A stretch of DNA of 44,503 bases. Origin: Fusobacterium sp. IOR10 (GTDB lineage Bacteria; Fusobacteriota; Fusobacteriia; Fusobacteriales; Fusobacteriaceae). Positions within the stretch are counted from its first letter, which is position 1, and each line of letters starts with the position of its first letter. The notes under the pieces were generated by a model. That model saw only the letters and a list, made by a program, of their open reading frames with translations. It had not been told where the DNA came from and did no database searches. Positions 7,910 to 15,807 of the stretch are shown here, piece by piece. A program made the translations under genes and the position numbers. The stretch is from assembly GCF_010367435.1 (NCBI RefSeq), contig NZ_WJWY01000016.1, positions 1 to 44,503 of the forward strand, read 5' to 3'.

Positions 7910-8680
7910 TTATTTATACTTGTTGTCAGCTTCTATATTGTCATTCATATGAGGGGGAACTACTTTAGGTTTTAATTCTTTTATAAAAGTTCCCATTTCA
8001 TCTGCACTACCTACTATTCTATTAAAAATACTTAAATAATCATTTAAAATAGGATTATCCTTATCATAGGGATATCTTATAATGTGATCAATTTCACTCC
8101 AAGCCTCTTCAAATACAGTCCTTACTTGAACCTCAACAAAAGTATCTATTTTTGAATCCTCAATATTTACCTCTATTAAATAATGTACTGACCTGTAACC
8201 ATGAGGTCTAATTATAATTTCACAGTGAAGGTCTTCCATATCTCTTTTTAGGACATCCATGTCAAAATCCCCTGGTCTAACATTTATCTGGGGAGTTTCT
8301 GCAAGTCTCCAAGTATTTATAATTTCATTGTGAATAAATATCCAATCATTTTTAAATAAATGCAGTATTCTAACCCCTATAAGGTCTGTTACTATATCCC
8401 TATAGTTACTAACATCTATTCCTTGAGAAACATATTTTTTCCCTTTTCTTATAATTTTTTCTATAAGGTGAGTTGGCTTTTTCACTCTACGTCTAACTGA
8501 GTGAACACTTTCCTTATCAATTAACTTAAAAATAAAGTCATCTGCTGTTTTTTCTAAATAGGGAATAATTTTAATATAATCATCATATATTTCTTCTAAC
8601 ACTTCCCACTTTAAGCCAGTGGAATTAAAATAATTTTGATTGATTGAAAATTTCTTAAAAAACTCATCTCTATCTAACAT
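7910..8680 (-). CDS. Small alarmone synthetase-like protein (RelA/SpoT synthetase domain)
   Basis: A 256-residue protein with a (p)ppGpp synthetase domain and no HD hydrolase, TGS or ACT domain. Visible motifs: RRVKKPTHLIEKI (63-75), VTDLIGVRIL (97-106), HGYRSVHYLIE (160-170) and VEVQVRTVFEEAWSEIDH (182-199). The Gly-Tyr substrate motif and the ExQxRT motif are kept, so it looks catalytically competent. The ATG at 8680 is preferred over a GTG at 8686 because AAGGAG sits just upstream of it. It overlaps the upstream unknown gene by 11 bp, indicating translational coupling. Such domains make pppGpp or ppGpp in stress, and relatives act as toxins in antiphage modules; which applies here is open. 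Confidence 0.85.
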   Translation of the reverse strand: MLDRDEFFKKFSINQNYFNSTGLKWEVLEEIYDDYIKIIPYLEKTADDFIFKLIDKESVHSVRRRVKKPTHLIEKIIRKGKKYVSQGIDVSNYRDIVTDLIGVRILHLFKNDWIFIHNEIINTWRLAETPQINVRPGDFDMDVLKRDMEDLHCEIIIRPHGYRSVHYLIEVNIEDSKIDTFVEVQVRTVFEEAWSEIDHIIRYPYDKDNPILNDYLSIFNRIVGSADEMGTFIKELKPKVVPPHMNDNIEADNKYK

Positions 8681-9701
8681 CTCCACTCCTTAACTTCTTC
8701 AATGTTACAACACATTTTTTCTTTCTACTAACAATTTTATCCTCTCTAACTTCCCAAGAACCTATAGGTTCTAAAATGTCTATTGTCTCTTCAATGGATA
8801 TTTTGTTATTAAAAGGAAGAATTCTTTTAATTCTCAAAGAATCTGAAATATTTACTTTTCTATCCTCTAATAATTTAGAATTATCTATCTTTAGATTGCA
8901 CCAAGTATTAAATGTGGAAGTTTTATTTAACATTCCCATTAGATTCAATTTATAAAAAACATTATCAACATCTAATAGTTTATTCATTTGTATCTTAAAT
9001 TTATTCTTTTTAGATAAAGTGAAGATTTCCAAAACAGTTTTTATTTTTACTAGCTCCACCCAATTTTCAATTTCTAATTTTCCAAAAAGTAATTTCACAT
9101 TAAATACAATAGGTACCCCTGAAAATATTTTATCTAGAATTTTTAAAACCTCAATACTACGTATATGATTTAGTCCTTTGCTCATTTCATAGAAAAAATA
9201 TTCATTTGTAGCTTCAATTGTATCATTTTTCAAAATAACACTGAAGCCTAACTTAAATTCTCTATTTTTAATTTCTAAATATGTTAGTTTATCATTGGAA
9301 AAAGAATTAATATAACAAGGAATTGAATACTCTCCTATTCTAATATTCGTATGTCCAACAACAACAGAATTTCCAAATTCAATATTCTTTGGTAAATTTC
9401 CTGATTTCAAAGGAAATCTATATAAATTTGATGATGAACATCTAATTTCAAGTGCTGTTTCTATGAATAAACCTTCTTCCCTAGCATCAAATTCAATGTT
9501 TTTAGGATTAATAATCTCTTCCTCTGGAACTTTTTCACTAACAATATTTTTTTCAATAATATCTTCATTTGCATTTTCTTCCTCTACAACCTCTTCATTA
9601 ACAGTTTCTTTTTTAATGATATCTTCTTTTACTTCATTTGAATGGGATAATAGGGAAAATTGTTCCTCTTTTTTTTCAATGCCATCATTTGTAGTCTCCA
9701 C
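8670..9701 (-). CDS. Unknown protein with acidic linker; probably the 3' part of a frameshifted fusion with the SIR2-like ORF
   Basis: Not recognised. It starts with a highly acidic, Glu/Asn/Ile-rich degenerate segment (about residues 9-75), which looks like a linker rather than an N-terminus. A folded region of about 260 residues with many hydrophobic strands follows. The only plausible start is a GTG at 9701 with no Shine-Dalgarno. The frame stays open upstream into the SIR2-like gene, which lies in the other frame. An A8 tract there (9764-9771 on the plus strand) would join them by a -1 shift into one protein of about 639 residues. The 3' end overlaps the alarmone synthetase start. Confidence 0.6.
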   Translation of the reverse strand: METTNDGIEKKEEQFSLLSHSNEVKEDIIKKETVNEEVVEEENANEDIIEKNIVSEKVPEEEIINPKNIEFDAREEGLFIETALEIRCSSSNLYRFPLKSGNLPKNIEFGNSVVVGHTNIRIGEYSIPCYINSFSNDKLTYLEIKNREFKLGFSVILKNDTIEATNEYFFYEMSKGLNHIRSIEVLKILDKIFSGVPIVFNVKLLFGKLEIENWVELVKIKTVLEIFTLSKKNKFKIQMNKLLDVDNVFYKLNLMGMLNKTSTFNTWCNLKIDNSKLLEDRKVNISDSLRIKRILPFNNKISIEETIDILEPIGSWEVREDKIVSRKKKCVVTLKKLRSGDVR

Positions 9702-9754
9702 AATATGTTCTTTTTCACTGGCTTTAGAAACAATTGCTTCTGTATCGGAAACTA

Positions 9755-10588
9755 CTACAGGGATTTTTTTTCTAAAATCACATTTTTGTCTCCCAATGGA
9801 AATAATCTTTCCATGTTTATCTCACTACTGTCTTCTAAAAAAAAATGTAACCCTTTAAAAAATTCATATTCATTTGAAACAAGTAACTTTATTTTATATT
9901 TATTAAAAAATTCTATAATTTTAGGATTTAATATGGACTTAGAAGTGATAAAATACATTGGTTTAATTTCATCTAGACAGTCCTTTAATAAGAATTCTAT
10001 AAATTCAAAAAAATCAGAATCTTCTAAATCTACTCCTAAAAAAATAGAATTTCTAATCTTTAATTCATATCTAATACTATCCCAAAATATTTTGTAAAAT
10101 GGAAGTAATTTTAACTTTCTAAAATCTTGTTTTGTTATAACACAAGATTCTAAATTGAATAAATCTCCAAATACCTTATATAATCTTATTTTACCATTTG
10201 GAGAATCTAAATAACTAAAGGGAGTAACTTTAAACACATTTTTATTTTCTTCAAATGAACAATCATAATTTGTATTTATTATGGAAGCAACAACATTTGA
10301 ATTAACTAAAGATTCTAAAAATATTTGATTTCCTTTTTTATATTCATATATTCCCTGTAATTTTTTTAGTAGACAATCTCGAGTACTAATTACATCGTCA
10401 ACAAAGCATTGACTAACTTCAAAAAGAGAACAACTATCTTTTATTTCACCTAAATTCTTGAATTTAAATTGATTTGTAAGAATTGATGAAAGATTTGCTC
10501 TGCTTGGTAAGTCACTGGATTGTTGAAAAAAATTTCCAGTAAATATATTAAGTTTTTTCTCTAAATCAAGTTTTTCAAAAAAGCTCAT
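9755..10588 (-). CDS. SIR2-like domain protein (apparently degenerate NAD site)
   Basis: The 277-residue frame resembles the SIR2-like (SIR2_2) family. It has an N-terminal IFTGN...SSDLPS segment (15-29) at the place of GAGxS...GLPS, then NTNYD (105-109) like the family's TTNYD. Next come YKVFGDL (137-143) like KxHGD, VITKQDF (150-156) and FLGVDLEDSDF (183-193). Phe140 stands where the catalytic His is expected, and the glycine loop is altered, so NADase activity is doubtful. It starts at an ATG with GAGAGGT upstream and is first in a minus-strand operon. It ends two codons after an A8 slippery run. The family call rests on motif order only. Confidence 0.6.
   Translation of the reverse strand: MSFFEKLDLEKKLNIFTGNFFQQSSDLPSRANLSSILTNQFKFKNLGEIKDSCSLFEVSQCFVDDVISTRDCLLKKLQGIYEYKKGNQIFLESLVNSNVVASIINTNYDCSFEENKNVFKVTPFSYLDSPNGKIRLYKVFGDLFNLESCVITKQDFRKLKLLPFYKIFWDSIRYELKIRNSIFLGVDLEDSDFFEFIEFLLKDCLDEIKPMYFITSKSILNPKIIEFFNKYKIKLLVSNEYEFFKGLHFFLEDSSEINMERLFPLGDKNVILEKKSL
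9764..9771 (-). other. A8 slippery tract, possible -1 frameshift site
   Basis: On the minus strand the zero-frame codons GAA AAA AAA contain the heptamer A-AAA-AAA, a classical -1 slippery sequence. The zero-frame stop TAG follows two codons later (9755-9757). Slipping back one base enters the frame that continues uninterrupted to 8670. Confidence 0.6.
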
Positions 10589-10624
10589 ATAATACCTCTC
10601 TTATAAATTTATTTACTCAATATA

Positions 10625-10653
10625 AGTATATACTAAAAATGAAAAATTCTCAA
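10625..10653 (-). promoter_or_regulatory. Promoter of the SIR2-like/alarmone synthetase operon
   Basis: On the minus strand, TTGAGA (10648-10653) and TATACT (10625-10630) are 17 nt apart, about 40 nt upstream of the SIR2-like ATG. Confidence 0.6.
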
Positions 10654-10674
10654 TTAAAAATTGAAAAAATAAGG

Positions 10675-10680
10675 TATAAT
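10675..10680 (+). promoter_or_regulatory. -10 box of the cardiolipin synthase promoter
   Basis: A perfect TATAAT lies about 60 nt upstream of the chosen cls start; no good -35 is seen. The divergent promoter on the minus strand is only 20 nt away. Its position argues against the longer cls reading frame beginning at 10639. Confidence 0.45.
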
Positions 10681-10740
10681 ATAAATATATATATTAAAAT
10701 ATTTGCATATTATAACACAAAAAATATTTTGGAGGAAATT

Positions 10741-12186
10741 ATGTTTTTAGAAATAGGAAGCTATATATATATTATAAATATAATATTTGCAGCAATCGTT
10801 TTATTTTTTGAAAGAAAACGTCCTGTCTATACATTACTTTGGATACTTATTTTGCTTTTGACTTCCTATGTGGGATTTATTGCTTATTTGTTTTTTGGAC
10901 TAAAACTATATAAAAAAAGAAAAGTTAACAAGTTTTATAAAAGAACTTTTTTCAAGGAAATTTATACTAATAATAACTACAAAATTAGATTAGTTGAAAA
11001 AAGAAAGGAACTTGTTAATTATATTATAAAAACTGTAGGTAATAAGGTAACATATTGTAATACTGTATTATTTTACAAAGATGGAGATAAATTTTTTAAA
11101 AATATGATATCAAATATTAAATGTGCTAAAGAAAGTATTAATATGGAATATTATATCTTTAATGATGATGAATTTGGAAAAATTATATATGATGAATTAG
11201 AAAAAAAAGCTAAAGAGGGGGTTAATGTTAAAATAATCATTGATGGAATTGGTACCCAAAAATTAAAAAGAAATCGTAAAAAATCTTTGGAAAATAGTGG
11301 GGTTATTTTAAAAATATTCTTTCCATCTCATTTCCCAATATTTAGATTTGGAACTTTAAGAGCAAATTATCGTAACCATAGAAAACTATGTATTATTGAT
11401 AGTTTAACACTTTATACAGGTGGTTTTAATATTGGAAAAGAATATGTTGGACATAGCAAATTTGGATATTGGAGAGATACAGGGTGTAGAATAGAAGGTG
11501 AAACTGCAATTGATGCTGATAGAGATTTTTATATCTCTTGGAACTTTTTACAAAAAGAACCTTTAGATTTTAAAGAAATTGATAAATCTTTAAGAAAAAA
11601 AGCTAATGAAATGGTTGATAATATTAAAGACTATGACATTAATGCTATTCAAATAATCAGCAGCGGGCCAAACTATCAAACTAGAACAATAAGAGATGCA
11701 TTTATATCTATGATTACAAATGCAAAAAGAAGTATCTATATTGAAACACCTTATTTTGTACCAGATGATTTAATACTAGATTGTTTGAAAATTGCCCTTG
11801 CTTCTGGAATAGAAGTGAAAATTATTATTCCTTCCTTTGGAGATCATTTGTTTGTTTATTGGGCTAATCAAGCTTCAGTTATTGAACTTATTGAAAATGG
11901 AGCAGAGGTTTATAAATATCAAAATGGATTTTTTCATAGCAAACTTGTTATTATAGATAATGAAATAGCTGCCATTGGTAGTGCTAATTTTGACTATAGA
12001 AGTTTTTATCAAAATTTTGAAATAAATTTCAATATTTATGATATTGAACTAATTGGATATTTAAGACAGTTATTTTATGAAGATATCCATGACTCAATTA
12101 TTTTAAACTGTGAGGATTTAGAAAATAGAAAAACTTCAGAAAAAGTTAAGGAAGCTATTATAAAGCTAATATCTCCCATAATATAA
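10741..12186 (+). CDS. cls: Cardiolipin synthase (phospholipase D superfamily)
   Basis: Condenses two phosphatidylglycerol molecules to cardiolipin at the inner membrane. From the ATG at 10741, which has GGAGG 8 nt upstream, the protein has 481 residues, typical of bacterial Cls. The frame is open back to 10639, but that start precedes the -10 box and lacks a ribosome site. Two N-terminal membrane helices (first about 45 residues) are followed by two HKD catalytic motifs. These are NHRKLCIIDSLTLYTGG in the middle and FHSKLVIIDNEIAAIGSANFD near the end. The PHP gene follows after 13 bp, probably co-transcribed. Confidence 0.93.
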   Translation: MFLEIGSYIYIINIIFAAIVLFFERKRPVYTLLWILILLLTSYVGFIAYLFFGLKLYKKRKVNKFYKRTFFKEIYTNNNYKIRLVEKRKELVNYIIKTVGNKVTYCNTVLFYKDGDKFFKNMISNIKCAKESINMEYYIFNDDEFGKIIYDELEKKAKEGVNVKIIIDGIGTQKLKRNRKKSLENSGVILKIFFPSHFPIFRFGTLRANYRNHRKLCIIDSLTLYTGGFNIGKEYVGHSKFGYWRDTGCRIEGETAIDADRDFYISWNFLQKEPLDFKEIDKSLRKKANEMVDNIKDYDINAIQIISSGPNYQTRTIRDAFISMITNAKRSIYIETPYFVPDDLILDCLKIALASGIEVKIIIPSFGDHLFVYWANQASVIELIENGAEVYKYQNGFFHSKLVIIDNEIAAIGSANFDYRSFYQNFEINFNIYDIELIGYLRQLFYEDIHDSIILNCEDLENRKTSEKVKEAIIKLISPII

Positions 12187-12199
12187 AGGGTGTGATTTT

Positions 12200-12946
12200 A
12201 TGAAATTAAAAAATTTAAACAAATTTTTCGCTGAGTTTTATACAGAACGGGGAAAGGAAGTTACTCTACTAGACCTTCACATGCATACAACTTATTCTGA
12301 TGGATTTATAACAGGTAAGGTACTTATGGATTTCTTAAAGGATAAAAATTATTTGATTTCTGTAACTGACCATAATGCCATTGGAGGAAACATTCTTCTT
12401 AGAAAATTAGGAATAAGAGTTGTTCCAGGAATTGAATTAGGATGTATTGATGGTTTTGAATTATTAGTTTATTTTAAAAGTGAAGATGATCTCATTTATT
12501 TTTATAAATTTTATGTGGAACCAAATAAGAATAGATTTAGAATGGCTAAAACAGATAAGGATGTTTTCTATTATTTAGAGGTACTAAAAAAATTTAAATG
12601 TTATATTTCCATTCCACATATAGCAGGTATTGCCCAAAAGAATTTTGTTAGAAATAAAGATTATATATATGATGTTATTTCTAAAGTTAATGCTATTGAA
12701 ATTCATAATAATGCTCTTCCTGCTTCTAGAAATAAAATAGCCAAAAATCTTCAAACTAAATTTAAAAAAGATCTTACTTTTGGCAGTGATGCTCATTTTA
12801 TAAATGAAGTTGATAAATTTTGCAATTTAATTAATCAAATAAAATACAAATTTGATCTCCTAGAATCCATTGATAAAATTAAACTTTTAATGGGTCTAGG
12901 AAAAAAACATCTGTTTTATATGATACATAGAGCTCTGGAAAAATAA
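12200..12946 (+). CDS. PHP-domain metal-dependent phosphoesterase
   Basis: A 248-residue protein with a PHP fold like that of histidinol phosphatase and the DNA polymerase III PHP domain. Metal-binding motifs are LHMHTTYSDG (about 25-34), TDHN (about 53-56), the His in SIPHIAG and GSDAHF near residues 196-201. It is a stand-alone phosphoesterase whose substrate cannot be read from the sequence; related proteins hydrolyse 3',5'-nucleoside bisphosphates or oligonucleotides. It follows cls closely with a modest AGGGTG ribosome site. No terminator separates it from the tRNA promoter downstream. Confidence 0.8.
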   Translation: MKLKNLNKFFAEFYTERGKEVTLLDLHMHTTYSDGFITGKVLMDFLKDKNYLISVTDHNAIGGNILLRKLGIRVVPGIELGCIDGFELLVYFKSEDDLIYFYKFYVEPNKNRFRMAKTDKDVFYYLEVLKKFKCYISIPHIAGIAQKNFVRNKDYIYDVISKVNAIEIHNNALPASRNKIAKNLQTKFKKDLTFGSDAHFINEVDKFCNLINQIKYKFDLLESIDKIKLLMGLGKKHLFYMIHRALEK

Positions 12947-12952
12947 AATCTC

Positions 12953-12981
12953 TTTTCAAAAACCTAAAAATGGTGTATAAT
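12953..12981 (+). promoter_or_regulatory. Promoter of tRNA-Arg(CCT)
   Basis: TATAAT (12976-12981) lies 17 nt after TTTTCA (12953-12958), a 4/6 match to the -35, and 12 nt before the tRNA 5' end. Confidence 0.6.
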
Positions 12982-12993
12982 ATTCCTTGTCAT

Positions 12994-13070
12994 GATTCTG
13001 TAGCTCAGTTGGATAGAGCGACGCCCTCCTAAGGCGTAGGTCATGCGTTCAATTCGCATCAGAATCGCCA
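12994..13070 (+). tRNA. tRNA-Arg (anticodon CCT)
   Basis: A 77-nt cloverleaf with encoded CCA. The acceptor GATTCTG pairs with CAGAATC, the D arm is GCTC/GAGC and the anticodon stem ACGCC/GGCGT carries loop CTCCTAA. The T stem is ATGCG/CGCAT with loop TTCAATT. The anticodon CCT reads AGG, which is a rare codon in such AT-rich genomes. Confidence 0.97.
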
Positions 13071-13083
13071 TAAAGAATATTTT

Positions 13084-13111
13084 ACTGCTAATATACTCTA
13101 ATATTGGCAGT
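13084..13111 (+). terminator. Terminator of tRNA-Arg(CCT)
   Basis: ACTGCTAATAT (13084-13094) pairs with ATATTGGCAGT (13101-13111) with one G-T pair and a 6-nt loop, followed by TTTTT. Confidence 0.85.
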
Positions 13112-13177
13112 TTTTTATTATTGTTTAAAAAATTTAGAGTTTTTTCAAACAAAGTACCAAAAAATTTGTCATTCAAC

Positions 13178-13206
13178 TTTACAAATCCCTCTAAATATAT
13201 TATAAT
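13178..13206 (+). promoter_or_regulatory. Promoter of the mreC-led gene cluster
   Basis: TTTACA (13178-13183), 17-nt spacer, TATAAT (13201-13206): an 11/12 match to consensus about 34 nt before the mreC start. Confidence 0.7.
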
Positions 13207-13239
13207 TTAAGATAGATTAATTAAATTGGAGCTGGATGT

Positions 13240-14043
13240 ATGAGAATGAGAAAAAAAAGAAGAACCATTATGGGATGGATATATTTTTTTATAATTTTTT
13301 TATTTATAATTTTTTTTCTAAGGGGTGTCGTTCTCTTTAGTTTTAAAAAAATAAATATGCTTTTATTACCTGTTCAAAGCAAAATCTATACTACTAGCGT
13401 TGGAACAAGGGAAACATTTGAAATTTTAACTAAGTATAAGGAAATATTCAAAGAAAATTTAGACCTTAAAAAAAAGTTAGCTTTGGTAGAATATCAAGAT
13501 GAACTACTAAAAAAGATAACTGATGAAAATGAAAGACTTAGAAAAATATTAGAAATAAAAAAAGAAACTAAATACAAAACTGTTGTTGGAAAAGTCAGTT
13601 TCCAAAGTATACAAGAATTGTATAACACATTTTCCATAAAACTTGGAACAGAAGATGGTATTAAAGTTGATATGCCAGTTTTAGTGGACAAAACTCTTGT
13701 GGGGAAAATAGTTGAAACTTCTTCAAAATATTCTAAAGTAAGAATGCTCACAGCTAAAGATTCATATGTAAGTTGTTTAGGAGAAAATAAAATTCTTGGA
13801 ATTCTTAGTGGAAATACAGGGGATACACTTTATTTTAAAACAACATCCTCTTTAGAGTCCAATTTAAAAGTTGGAGAGGAAATATACACATCTGGAATAA
13901 GTGATATATATCCTAAAGGTCTCTATGTTGGAAAAATTGAAAATGTTATTTCAGAAAATAACGGACTTGAAAAAATTTATGAAATTAAAAATGATTTGGA
14001 TATATTTAATTTAAATGAAGTTATTGTAATTACAGGAGAATAA
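13240..14043 (+). CDS. mreC: Rod shape-determining protein MreC
   Basis: A 267-residue bitopic membrane protein. Its order is short basic N-terminus, one transmembrane helix (about residues 11-31), a coiled coil (about 65-105, ending NERLRKILEIKKE) and then the two beta domains. These contain GTEDGIKVDMPVLVDKTLVG and a C-terminal VGEEIYTSGISDIYPKGLYV motif, characteristic of the family. It scaffolds the elongasome outside the membrane, but neither mreB nor mreD is adjacent here. An ATG two codons later (13246) could also serve. It is the first gene of a long co-directional cluster. Confidence 0.9.
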   Translation: MRMRKKRRTIMGWIYFFIIFLFIIFFLRGVVLFSFKKINMLLLPVQSKIYTTSVGTRETFEILTKYKEIFKENLDLKKKLALVEYQDELLKKITDENERLRKILEIKKETKYKTVVGKVSFQSIQELYNTFSIKLGTEDGIKVDMPVLVDKTLVGKIVETSSKYSKVRMLTAKDSYVSCLGENKILGILSGNTGDTLYFKTTSSLESNLKVGEEIYTSGISDIYPKGLYVGKIENVISENNGLEKIYEIKNDLDIFNLNEVIVITGE

Positions 14044-14048
14044 ATTAT

Positions 14049-14606
14049 ATGATAAAAAAAATCTCAATACTATTTTTCATTATATTTACATTTAGTTTCT
14101 CTAAGTATAATGATATCAATAATATTAAAAATTTAACCATGCAAGTTGAAGAAACAACTGTACAAAATAAAGAAAAAACAAAGAAAACTTATTTAATTAA
14201 GTACATATTTCCTGATAAACTTAGGAAAGAAATGTTAGAACCTAAATCCCATAGAGGAGAGATTTTTATTTATAAAGATAATAAAAAAATAACTTATCTA
14301 CCTATATTTGATGAAAAAATAGAAGAACAAGCTAGTATTGATGAAAATATGATCAGTGAATTTATTAAATTATTTCAACGTACATATGACAAAAGTTCTT
14401 CCTTTAAAGAAAAATATAATACCTCTAAAAATCTCATAATAAAAAAAGATAATTTAAATATTAAAATTCTTAAATTTAATGTCTTTTCAAATTACAGAAT
14501 TCCAATAGAAATGGAAATATATGACAATGACATCTTTGTAGGTACATTAAAGTTCTCTGATGTTATAATAAATTCAGGTATTTCCAAGAAAGAATTTGAT
14601 ATATAA
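14049..14606 (+). CDS. LolA-like exported protein (outer membrane lipoprotein-sorting fold)
   Basis: A 185-residue protein with a signal peptide (MIKKISILFFIIFTFSFS, no lipobox cysteine). The mature region resembles the LolA/LolB-like fold: a strand-rich YLIKYIFPDKLRKEMLEPK early on, then KKITYLPIFDEKIEE and a C-terminal strand with IPIEMEIYDND. It probably acts in the periplasm as a lipoprotein or lipid carrier. It lies 5 bp after mreC and its TAA shares a base with the recO ATG (TAATG), so translation is coupled. The family assignment is by overall pattern, not by catalytic residues. Confidence 0.6.
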   Translation: MIKKISILFFIIFTFSFSKYNDINNIKNLTMQVEETTVQNKEKTKKTYLIKYIFPDKLRKEMLEPKSHRGEIFIYKDNKKITYLPIFDEKIEEQASIDENMISEFIKLFQRTYDKSSSFKEKYNTSKNLIIKKDNLNIKILKFNVFSNYRIPIEMEIYDNDIFVGTLKFSDVIINSGISKKEFDI

Positions 14607-15322
14607 TGACAGAACTACTTAAATTAGAAGGTGTTGTTATTAATAAATTTGACATTAAAGAGTCAGACAGATTTCTTAAAATATTTACCCCTAATATGGG
14701 GAAGGTTGATGTTTTAATTAAAGGTATTAAAAAAAGTAAAAATAGAGATAAAATTGCTGCAGATGTTCTCTCCTATTGTAAAATAATAGCCTATAAAAGG
14801 AATGAAAATTTTGTAGGTAGTTCAATTGAACTAATAGAAGATTACGAATTTATAAGAAAGGATCTTGATAAAGTTGGAGTTGTTTTATACATATTTTCAA
14901 TTTTAAATAATATATTAAATGACTGGGAGCAAAGTAGTGAATTATTTCAATTTCTTTGCAAAAGTTTGAAATATATAAACAAGGAATCTGAAAAGTATAA
15001 ATATATGACTTTACTCCTTTGTTTTATGGACAAGGTCATAAGTTTAGAAGGTGTATCTTATATACTAGAAAATGGTAAGAATTTTTCAATTGAACATTCT
15101 TATGTTGGAAAAATAGAATATCCAAATAGTTTTCTATTATCTGAGGAAGAATATGAAATTATTTTAGCAATAAGAAATCGTAAAATAAAAAATTTGTTAA
15201 ATAATAAAATTGATATTAAATATTTGTTTAATATTTTAAAAATTTATGAAAAATATTTAAATCATCATTTAGAAATAAATTTAAATGTAAAAAATTATAT
15301 TTTGGAGGAAATAACATGGTAG
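14606..15322 (+). CDS. recO: DNA repair protein RecO
   Basis: A 238-residue RecFOR-pathway protein that loads RecA onto SSB-coated DNA and anneals strands. The N-terminal OB-fold begins LLKLEGVVINKFDIKESDRFLKIFTPNMGKV in the typical way and is followed by LIKGIKKSKNR. The C-terminal helical region includes LCFMDKVISLEGVSYIL. The four zinc-ligating cysteines of many Gram-positive RecO proteins are absent. It starts by TAATG overlap with the upstream gene and ends overlapping the EIIA gene by 7 bp. Confidence 0.88.
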   Translation: MTELLKLEGVVINKFDIKESDRFLKIFTPNMGKVDVLIKGIKKSKNRDKIAADVLSYCKIIAYKRNENFVGSSIELIEDYEFIRKDLDKVGVVLYIFSILNNILNDWEQSSELFQFLCKSLKYINKESEKYKYMTLLLCFMDKVISLEGVSYILENGKNFSIEHSYVGKIEYPNSFLLSEEEYEIILAIRNRKIKNLLNNKIDIKYLFNILKIYEKYLNHHLEINLNVKNYILEEITW

Positions 15323-15786
15323 ATATAGTTAAAATAACTGACTATATGTCAGAAGATTTAATAAAGCTTAATTTAGAAAGTAAAACAAAGGACGGTATTT
15401 TAAATGAACTGTCAGAGTTGATGATTAAATCTTCAAATATAAAGGATAAAAATACTATAAAAAAAGCTTTAACTGAGAGAGAAGAATTAGGTAGTACTGG
15501 GATTGGAAAAGGAATTGCTATACCACATGCTAAAACTAGTGGAGCTTCAAAATTAACTGTTGCCTTTGGAATAAGTGAACATAAAATAGATTTTGATTCC
15601 ATTGACGAAGAAGGAGTTAATATATTTTTTGTATTTGCTTCTCCTATTGAAGATAGTAAAATATATTTAAAAGTTTTAGCAAGAATTTCAAGATTAATCA
15701 GAAGTGAATCTTTTAGAAACAAATTAGCAAACTGCAAAGATCCTTCTTCTGTTATCAGGTGCATAGACGAAGAAGAAAAAATATAA
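15316..15786 (+). CDS. PTS EIIA type-2 domain protein (fructose/PtsN-like)
   Basis: A 156-residue stand-alone EIIA domain of the mannitol/fructose/nitrogen type. The phosphorylated histidine is His71 in GIAIPHAK, preceded by ELGSTGIGKG, both signatures of PTS_EIIA type 2. No EIIB or EIIC is nearby, so it may be regulatory like PtsN (EIIA-Ntr), or serve a permease encoded elsewhere. It is translated from an ATG with GGAGG 8 nt upstream inside the end of recO, within the housekeeping cluster. Confidence 0.85.
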   Translation: MVDIVKITDYMSEDLIKLNLESKTKDGILNELSELMIKSSNIKDKNTIKKALTEREELGSTGIGKGIAIPHAKTSGASKLTVAFGISEHKIDFDSIDEEGVNIFFVFASPIEDSKIYLKVLARISRLIRSESFRNKLANCKDPSSVIRCIDEEEKI

Positions 15787-15807
15787 ATTTATTTTAGGAG
15801 GTAAATT

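Noticed and set aside
9463-10097. Plus-strand frames opposite the SIR2-like and unknown genes (131 and 145 codons)
   Set aside because: Ser/Phe/Ile-rich translations typical of antisense of coding DNA; no ribosome sites; the minus-strand frames carry recognisable motifs and coupled starts.
10639-10740. Extended N-terminus of cardiolipin synthase
   Set aside because: It would start upstream of the TATAAT box and lacks a Shine-Dalgarno; the ATG at 10741 has GGAGG and gives the usual length.
12964-13176. Minus-strand 70-codon frame over tRNA-Arg(CCT)
   Set aside because: It overlaps a clear tRNA and its terminator on the other strand.
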